Part shown: piece by piece, positions 59,115 to 64,000 of the stretch
Numbering within the stretch: the first letter of the stretch is position 1
Layout of the letters: each line of letters begins with the position of its first letter
From: Halorubrum sodomense
GTDB taxonomy: Archaea > Halobacteriota > Halobacteria > Halobacteriales > Haloferacaceae
Direction of reading: 5' to 3'
DNA length: 64,000 nt
Assembly: GCF_900111935.1 (NCBI RefSeq)
Contig: NZ_FOYN01000003.1
Location: 710,149-774,148, forward strand
Notes under the pieces: generated by a model
What the model was told of the DNA's origin: nothing
What the model saw: the letters and a program-made list of their open reading frames with translations, nothing else
Databases searched by the model: none
Made by a program: the position numbers and the translations under genes

Positions 59115-59615
59115 ATGCCGACGTACAGGCGGACGACCCGGGTACCGGCCCCGATCGAAGACGTGTGGGAGTTCCACTCCACGGTCGACGGACTGCGAGA
59201 ACTCACTCCGGACTGGATGCGCCTCCGCATCGGCGGCGTCGAGGGGCCGGACGGCTCGCCCGGCCCCGAGGTCCTCCTCGCCGGATCGACGATACGCATG
59301 TCGATCCGCCCGTTCGGGGCCGGTCCGCGTCAGCGGTGGACCTCCCGGATCGTCGAGCGGGAGCCCGAGGGAGAGACGACACCCGAGCGCTCCGCCCGGT
59401 TCGTCGACGAGATGGAAGACGGACCGTTCCGTCGCTGGGAACACACGCACGCGTTCTACGCCGACGGCGAGGAGACCCTGCTCGTCGACACGGTCGCGTA
59501 TCGACTGCCGCTCGGACCGCTCGGCGACGTCGCGGGCCCGGCAGCGAAAGTGGGATTCGAGGGGATGTTCCGCGACCGACACCGGCGGACGGTCCGGCGG
59601 TTCTCGGAGCACTGA
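59115..59615 (+). CDS. SRPBCC (START-like) family protein
   Basis: This 166-residue polyketide-cyclase-like ligand-binding protein starts YRRTTRVPAPIEDVWEFHSTVDGLRE, followed by strands and a long C-terminal helix (KVGFEGMFRDRHRRTVRRF). This is the fold used to bind hydrophobic ligands; no catalytic motif is evident. It is divergent from the glycosylase gene. Confidence 0.87.
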   Translation: MPTYRRTTRVPAPIEDVWEFHSTVDGLRELTPDWMRLRIGGVEGPDGSPGPEVLLAGSTIRMSIRPFGAGPRQRWTSRIVEREPEGETTPERSARFVDEMEDGPFRRWEHTHAFYADGEETLLVDTVAYRLPLGPLGDVAGPAAKVGFEGMFRDRHRRTVRRFSEH

Positions 59616-59651
59616 CCCGGCTGTAGCGCCCGCGACCGCGAGTCCGGGTTC

Positions 59652-61229
59652 CTACGTCGACGCGACGGGAGCCGCGTCGCTCCCGAAGGTGAGCTCGAAG
59701 ACGGCGCCGTCGTCGTTTCGAGCCTCGATTTCCCACTCGTGCGCCTCGACGATCCGGTCGACGATCGCCAGCCCGATCCCGGAGCTGTCGGCCGAGGAGA
59801 CGCCAGAATCGAAGACCGCGTCGGCGACTTCGACCGGGATTCCGGGACCGTCGTCCGCGACGTACATTCCGTCGACGCCGTCGTCCGTGGTGATCGGACC
59901 GACCTCTACCGCGACGTCTCGACCGCCGTGGTCGATCGCGTTCCGGAAGAGGTTCTCGAACGCCTGGCGGAGCCGGCTCGGATCGGCCTCGACGTGGCCG
60001 ACCTCGTCCGCGATCGTGAGTGCCGCGTCCGGCGCACGTACCGACTGCCACGCCTCCTCCGCGACGGCCGCGATCGGAACCGGCTCCGTCTCGCCGATCG
60101 CCTCGCCGCGTCGCGCGAGCATGAGGAGGTCGTCGATCAGCGTCTCCATGCGGTCGACCGCGCCGCTCATGGCGTCGTAGCGCGACGGCGTAAGCTCGTC
60201 CTCGGAGAGCGACAGATAGCCCGAGAGCACGTTGAGCGGGTTCCTGAGGTCGTGTGAGACGACAGCGCTGAACTGTTCGAGCTGTTCCGCCTGTCGGCGG
60301 AGCGCTGCCCGGCGGTCGTTTCGCGCGATCGTGTGTGCGACCAGATCCCCGAGGGTGCGGTACAGATCGATTTCGTCCTCCGTCCAGACGCGGCAGTCGT
60401 CGGACTCGAACGCGACGATTCCGCTCAGTTCCCAGTCGACGACGAGCGGGACGTGAACGGTCGCCGGCGGCCCCCCGACCCCCGTCTCGGCCGCCTCGCC
60501 GTCGAAGTCCGCGGCGGGGGCCGCGGCGCGCGCGACGTTGCCGAACGTCGACAGTCGCTCCGACCCCGGAAAGTCCTCGAACGGTCTCGGCGCCGGATCG
60601 AAGCCGTGAGGAGACCAGCCGTACGCGGGGACGAACCGGCCGTCGTCCTCTCGATAGCAGACGATCCGGTCGAGATCGGCGTGTTCGCCGACGTTCTCCA
60701 TCGTCCACTCGATCTTCGTCTCGACCTCGTCGGTGCGAGTGCTCATCAGCGTCGTTCCGGCGTCGAGCAGCACCTCCGAGAGACGGGCGACGTCGTCGTC
60801 TCCCAGTCGGACGCGGTCGGGGTTCACCCGACTCGCGAGACGCTCTGCGAGGGGGCCGGAAGCGTCGACCTCGGCGGGGTCAGTCGCTTCGACGTCGACC
60901 ACGTCGTCCACGCCGGCCGACAGTAGCCCTCGGATCGCCGGCGTCGCGGGGTCCTCGACGAGCCCGATCACCGGTACGTTCGACGGGAGCGCCGCGAGCC
61001 GCTCCGTCACGGCGTCTTCGGTCGTCGCCGCAGCGGTGACGACGACGCCACACGCGGCGTTCAGGTGCGCCTCGTCTCCCCCCTCCGCGCCGATGCCGAT
61101 ATCGATCGGAGAGAGCGTTCGAAGCGCCGGTCCGTTCGGCCCCTTCCAAGCGGCGTCGACCGCCCGGGACACGCGCTCGCCGGCGACCCGGTTGTCGCCC
61201 ACGAACGCGACGACCGTTCGCCGGTCCAT
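59652..61229 (-). CDS. Histidine kinase with GAF domain and degenerate N-terminal receiver-like domain
   Basis: Domain order over 525 residues: a receiver-like domain (1-135) whose acceptor aspartate is not evident, a GAF-type sensory domain (about 145-305), a HisKA helix pair with His326 (FSAVVSHDLRNPLN), and a HATPase with N box FRNAIDHGG, G1 DDGPGIP and G2 GIGLAIV. No membrane helix, so it should sense an internal signal. No response regulator is adjacent; the output is unknown. Confidence 0.9.
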   Translation of the reverse strand: MDRRTVVAFVGDNRVAGERVSRAVDAAWKGPNGPALRTLSPIDIGIGAEGGDEAHLNAACGVVVTAAATTEDAVTERLAALPSNVPVIGLVEDPATPAIRGLLSAGVDDVVDVEATDPAEVDASGPLAERLASRVNPDRVRLGDDDVARLSEVLLDAGTTLMSTRTDEVETKIEWTMENVGEHADLDRIVCYREDDGRFVPAYGWSPHGFDPAPRPFEDFPGSERLSTFGNVARAAAPAADFDGEAAETGVGGPPATVHVPLVVDWELSGIVAFESDDCRVWTEDEIDLYRTLGDLVAHTIARNDRRAALRRQAEQLEQFSAVVSHDLRNPLNVLSGYLSLSEDELTPSRYDAMSGAVDRMETLIDDLLMLARRGEAIGETEPVPIAAVAEEAWQSVRAPDAALTIADEVGHVEADPSRLRQAFENLFRNAIDHGGRDVAVEVGPITTDDGVDGMYVADDGPGIPVEVADAVFDSGVSSADSSGIGLAIVDRIVEAHEWEIEARNDDGAVFELTFGSDAAPVAST

Positions 61230-61289
61230 ACCCGATCCGATCTCTCGGAGGGTTTCAACGTTTACCCCAAAATATCGGCGCTGAAAACG

Positions 61290-62177
61290 CTACGCCCGGT
61301 TCGCGGTCGCGGTGACGTAGATACCCGCGAGGACGACGCACCCGCCGGCGACGGTGGCCGGCGTCGGCGTCTCCGAGAGGAACGCGAAGGCGAGCAGCGT
61401 CGCGCCGACCGGTTCCCCAAGCAGCGAGACGGAGACGACGCTCGAATCGAGATGCGCGAGCGCCCAGTTGAGGACGGTGTGACCGAGCAGTCCCGGTCCC
61501 GCCGCGAGCCCGGCGAACAGGAGCCACTCCCGCGGCGGGTATCCGGTGAGCGAGTGTCCCGCCGCGAGGACGAACGCGAGCAGAACGACCGCGCAGACGC
61601 CGTACACGACGGTGACGTACGGGACCAGCGAGATGCGCTGGCGCAGCGAGCGCCCGGCCAACACGTAGCCCGCGGCGGCGACCGCGCCCGCAAGCGCCAG
61701 CGCGTTCCCGTACAGCGGCCGGGGACCGACCGCCACGCCGCCGAGGAAGTCGCCGACCGACATGGCCGCCATCCCGCCGACGGCGACGGCGATGCCTCCG
61801 GCCATCCGACGCGTGACGCGTTCGCGCAACAGCAGCCACGCGCCGAGCGCGACGAACACCGGTTGCGCCTGGACGAGCGTCACGCTCGCGGCGACGCTCG
61901 TCCAGCGGAGGCTCTCGAACCAGGCCGCGAAGTGGACCGCGAGCGCGACCCCGGACAGCGCCGCGAACGCGAGGTCTCGGGGCCGGATCCGAGCCAACTC
62001 CCCGCGGTACCGCCACGCCGCGACCGAAGCCAGCGGCAGCGTCGTGAACAGCACCCGATAGAACGCGGCGACGGAGCTCGGCGCCTCGCTCAGGCGGACG
62101 AGGACGGCACCCGCGCTCACGGCGGCGACCGCGGCCGCCAGCCCCGCCTTCGGTGACACCGCTGGCTTCGAGGTCAT
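61290..62177 (-). CDS. EamA/DMT-family transporter
   Basis: This is a ten-helix drug/metabolite transporter with two EamA repeats; the typical LRWTSVAASVTLVQAQPVFVALGAW and its partner GEPVGATLLAF sites are present. The start at ATG 62177 (TSKPAVSPKAG) was chosen; the frame upstream is antisense to the next gene. Substrates are unknown; the family exports amino acids and nucleotides. Confidence 0.88.
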   Translation of the reverse strand: MTSKPAVSPKAGLAAAVAAVSAGAVLVRLSEAPSSVAAFYRVLFTTLPLASVAAWRYRGELARIRPRDLAFAALSGVALAVHFAAWFESLRWTSVAASVTLVQAQPVFVALGAWLLLRERVTRRMAGGIAVAVGGMAAMSVGDFLGGVAVGPRPLYGNALALAGAVAAAGYVLAGRSLRQRISLVPYVTVVYGVCAVVLLAFVLAAGHSLTGYPPREWLLFAGLAAGPGLLGHTVLNWALAHLDSSVVSVSLLGEPVGATLLAFAFLSETPTPATVAGGCVVLAGIYVTATANRA

Positions 62178-62315
62178 CGAGCGTCGCGGTCGTTCGCGCG
62201 GCGGGGGCTTACCGGTTTCGAGAGCGCACCGAGGCGACGAGGTCTTCACCCGGCCGGCGTCCGAGATGCGGGCGACGCCGACGGTGATTTCACTCCGCGA
62301 CGCGAACGACGGCTC

Positions 62316-62618
62316 ATGTGTGCGGACACGTTCGGCGTCGGGATCCGCGTCGCCGAGACGGAACTCCGCGTCGTCGTCGGCGTCCCCTCCGACATCGACG
62401 CCGGATGGACCGACCCGGAGACGTTCCAATCGCTCGTCGCGGAGGCCGTGTGGGAACGACTCGACCGACGCTCGACCCTGGAAGCCGTCGCCGCTCGGTA
62501 CGACACGGGCGAGACGGCCCCCCTCGGGAGCGTGACGCTGGAGCCGGACGGCACCGTGGTACAGGCCGACCTCGACCGCCTCGCTGAGTCCGACGGTCGA
62601 GACGACACGGAAGGGTAA
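62316..62618 (+). CDS. Small haloarchaeal hypothetical protein
   Basis: The 100-residue protein shows LRVVVGVPSDIDAGWTDPETFQSLVAEAVWERLDR followed by a Gly/Asp-rich end (shown here only in part: DAGWTDPETFQ, EAVWERLD). The mix of a strand pair and a helix looks like a small folded domain. I do not recognise a family or motif. It is divergent from the transporter and converges with the KaiC-like gene 25 bases downstream. Confidence 0.65.
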   Translation: MCADTFGVGIRVAETELRVVVGVPSDIDAGWTDPETFQSLVAEAVWERLDRRSTLEAVAARYDTGETAPLGSVTLEPDGTVVQADLDRLAESDGRDDTEG

Positions 62619-62643
62619 CGGATCGAGTTCCCCACGAGTCACG

Positions 62644-63495
62644 TCAGTCGTCAGCGACGCGCGCCGCGAGCGCGGCGCCGACGGCCCACGTCCGTTCGGG
62701 TCGGTAGGCGGTGAGATCGTATCGGGTCGGCCCCACGGTGTCGCCCCAGGTTTCGAGCGCGTCGAGCGCGACCAACCCCGACAGCGTCGCTCCCAGCGTT
62801 CGCGGCGTCGTCTCCGGGGCCGGCAGCACGGCGTGGACCTGCTTCGACTGCGGATAGTTGCGATCGCACGTCTCGATACCCCGTGTGGCCTCGGCCCAGT
62901 GGCGCCGAACGTACCCGAACGTCGTGGGATCGTCCCGATAGAGCCGCTCGACCGCCGCTACCGCGTCGTCGGCACCGACGACCGTGTCGACGCGGCCGCC
63001 GACGCGCGACAGCAACTCCGCGGACCCCTCGAAGGAGCATCCCATCGCGATCTGACCCGTTCGTCCCTCGAACCGGTCGAGCAGCCCGTCCGCGAACGCG
63101 GCCGCGGAATCGACACCACCTCGAGCGGCGACGGGCGTGAGGTCGTCGATCAGTACGTCGACCGTTCCCGGGGGAGCGCCCGCAAGATGGTCCGCAACGG
63201 CGTCGAGAACGCGCTCACCGTCAGCGGTACGGCCGAGCACCGTGTGCGCGAGTCCGCCGCTCGGCACCACCTGTGTCGACGCGACGGCCCCGCTCCGGGC
63301 GATGTCGCTCGCGTCCACCACCGCCTCACGATTCGGTGGCCCCGCCGGGGTTCGATCCCAGCCGCTTCGCCAGGCCTCGACGTCCGTTCCGAACAACACG
63401 GACACGACACGGTCCGAGGTAATCCCGTCGCGAACCGACGGGCGATCGCCGCAGAACAGGCGTGTCGCGGTGTTCGTGCCGTTCGGTCCCTCCAT
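62644..63495 (-). CDS. Degenerate RecA/KaiC-like protein (haloarchaeal DUF7504-type)
   Basis: The N-terminal 180 residues resemble the haloarchaeal family in which a KaiC/RecA-like fold has lost its Walker A loop (strand SVLFGTDVEAW, then DVLIDDLTPVAAR in place of Walker B). The C-terminal 100 residues (HWAEATRGI, TLSGLVALDAL) look like a winged-helix module. It may be a signalling or regulatory scaffold. A tttat box 25-33 bases before the ATG and a nearby palindrome suggest controlled expression. Confidence 0.7.
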   Translation of the reverse strand: MEGPNGTNTATRLFCGDRPSVRDGITSDRVVSVLFGTDVEAWRSGWDRTPAGPPNREAVVDASDIARSGAVASTQVVPSGGLAHTVLGRTADGERVLDAVADHLAGAPPGTVDVLIDDLTPVAARGGVDSAAAFADGLLDRFEGRTGQIAMGCSFEGSAELLSRVGGRVDTVVGADDAVAAVERLYRDDPTTFGYVRRHWAEATRGIETCDRNYPQSKQVHAVLPAPETTPRTLGATLSGLVALDALETWGDTVGPTRYDLTAYRPERTWAVGAALAARVADD

Positions 63496-63518
63496 GATAC
63501 GTTAGCTTCACCGACAGA

Positions 63519-63528
63519 ACTGATAAAC
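63519..63528 (-). promoter_or_regulatory. Probable TATA box of the KaiC-like gene
   Basis: On the minus strand the site is about agtttatcag, 24-33 bases before the ATG. It overlaps a tatcagt half-site that is repeated in the palindrome 14 bases further upstream. Confidence 0.45.
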
Positions 63529-63541
63529 TTACGGATGATTC

Positions 63542-63555
63542 TATCAGTACTGATA
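63542..63555. promoter_or_regulatory. Perfect palindrome tatcagtactgata (candidate operator)
   Basis: This 14-base perfect palindrome lies just upstream of the TATA box of the KaiC-like gene. The half-site tatcagt also overlaps the TATA box itself. The arrangement of a full site and a half-site over a promoter is typical for a repressor or activator. Confidence 0.5.
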
Positions 63556-63656
63556 TGACTTCCGACGAGGAGACGGCCGATCGGCCGTACGCGGTTCGGA
63601 GAACCGGTACTCGCTGCCGGGCGGGGTCGCCGCGGAACCGAACGGTCAAGCCGACT

Positions 63657-63718
63657 GACGGCGGCGCTCGTCGCGGCCCAGCAGACGGCGGCGCTCGTCG
63701 CGGCCCAGCAGACGGCGG
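63657..63718. repeat. 27-bp tandem repeat, about 2.3 copies
   Basis: The unit begins gacggcggcgctcgtcgcgg and repeats at 63657, 63684 and partly 63711. It lies between the KaiC-like gene and the end of the rRNA operon. An open frame across it is not convincing as a gene. Confidence 0.85.
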
Positions 63719-63747
63719 TCGGGTGCGGTTGCTCTGTGTATGAAAAC

Positions 63748-63774
63748 AGCCCACGGACGTGCGGTCCGTGGGCT
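63748..63774 (-). terminator. Hairpin terminator downstream of the 5S rRNA
   Basis: An 11-bp perfect stem, agcccacggac paired with gtccgtgggct around a five-base loop, is followed on the minus strand by gttttca. It lies about 30 bases past the 5S 3' end, so it probably ends or protects the rRNA operon transcript. Confidence 0.65.
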
Positions 63775-63803
63775 CGGGTGGGAGATCACTCCCGTATGAA
63801 TGG

Positions 63804-63925
63804 GCAGGCGGCGACTCGTGGTTCCCAGAGGATCGCTCACTCCAGTACTTCACGATACGCTGGTGGGCTTAACTTCCGTGTTCGGAATGGGTACGGGTGT
63901 TCCCCCACCGCTTTGGCCGCCTTTA
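63804..63925 (-). rRNA. rrf: 5S ribosomal RNA
   Basis: The minus strand shows the archaeal 5S pattern: taaaggcggccaaagcggtg at the 5' end, acccgtacccattccgaacac, gaagttaagcccaccagcg, tactggagtg, and a 3' end gccgcctgcc that pairs with the 5' ggcggc. Length is about 122 nt; ends are estimated from the closing stem. The 23S gene should lie to the right of the window. No tRNA-Cys follows it before the hairpin. Confidence 0.93.
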
Positions 63926-64000
63926 CGCCGACTCTCGGACTCGAACCGAAACCCTCTCTCGTCGCGCTCTCGAGCGAGGGACGCCTGTGTCGGTCTGGTT
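63926..64000 (-). other. 23S-5S spacer of the rRNA operon (partial)
   Basis: The last 75 bases are the transcribed spacer upstream of 5S on the minus strand. A stem of the form ccctcgctc...gagagaggg is visible and may be a processing stem. The 23S 3' end is not recognised in the window. Confidence 0.5.

Noticed and set aside
62178..62642. N-terminal extension of the EamA transporter by about 155 codons
   Set aside because: The extension is antisense to the small gene at 62316 and contains no membrane segment; the ATG at 62177 gives the normal ten-helix protein.
63555..63743. A 62-codon open frame next to the rRNA operon
   Set aside because: Half of it is the 27-bp tandem repeat and the rest is Arg/Gly/Thr-rich without a fold; the ATG lies in the palindrome.

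Overview
The window is a chromosomal segment of a halophilic archaeon (class Halobacteria). The sequence is GC-rich and the proteins are acidic with Asp/Glu-rich tails. It carries archaeal-only genes: two TFB transcription factors, GatE, Elp3, RqcH, UPF0058 and UPF0212 proteins, a halocyanin and haloarchaeal DUF proteins. TATA-like boxes sit about 25-35 bases upstream of many start codons, as expected for leaderless haloarchaeal genes. The style and the dispersed repeat family suggest Halorubrum or a close relative; that is inference. I see no CRISPR array, transposase or prophage.

Layout. 1-3.7 kb: dhaKLM dihydroxyacetone kinase (dhaK cut by the left edge), convergent with ptsI-ptsH, which supply its phosphate. 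3.8-9 kb: OBG/YchF-type GTPase, DUF5789 protein, UspA, BirA, a 2Fe-2S ferredoxin, two small membrane proteins. 9.1-15.7 kb: gatE, repeat copy A, tRNA-Leu(GAG), DUF420 protein, a two-domain halocyanin, purF, DUF5820 protein. 15.8-21.2 kb: rqcH, a Tat-exported subtilase, elp3. 21.2-23.6 kb: a Bax1-type nuclease (DUF790) bracketed by repeat copies B and C in opposite orientation. 23.6-28.8 kb: NSUN-type RNA methyltransferase with a PUA-like partner, PAC2 protein, isochorismate synthase, sulfite-oxidase-like enzyme, RHH regulator, UPF0058. 29-33.8 kb: rhomboid protease, METTL5-like methyltransferase, TFB 1, a second UspA. 33.9-40.3 kb: MenE-like ligase, acyl-CoA dehydrogenase, MBL hydrolase, MutS-like ATPase. 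40.3-50 kb: starch/glycogen cluster (1578-residue tandem GH15, GH13, GH77) followed by a Na/Ca-type exchanger. 50-55.3 kb: M20 hydrolase, MscS channel, and an SDR-cupin-FAH run. 55.5-63.5 kb: TFB 2, zinc-ribbon protein, UPF0058, UPF0212, OGG-type glycosylase, histidine kinase, EamA transporter, a degenerate KaiC-like protein. Right edge: 5S rRNA on the minus strand, the tail of an rRNA operon whose 23S lies beyond the window.

The most interesting object is the repeat family at 11.07-11.45, 21.45-21.62 and 23.21-23.55 kb. The copies share a common order of conserved single-stranded blocks and long helices. The helix arms differ between copies but stay complementary, which is the signature of a structured RNA rather than a protein or a plain DNA repeat. 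Copies A and C each begin just downstream of a TATA-like box. I do not recognise the family.
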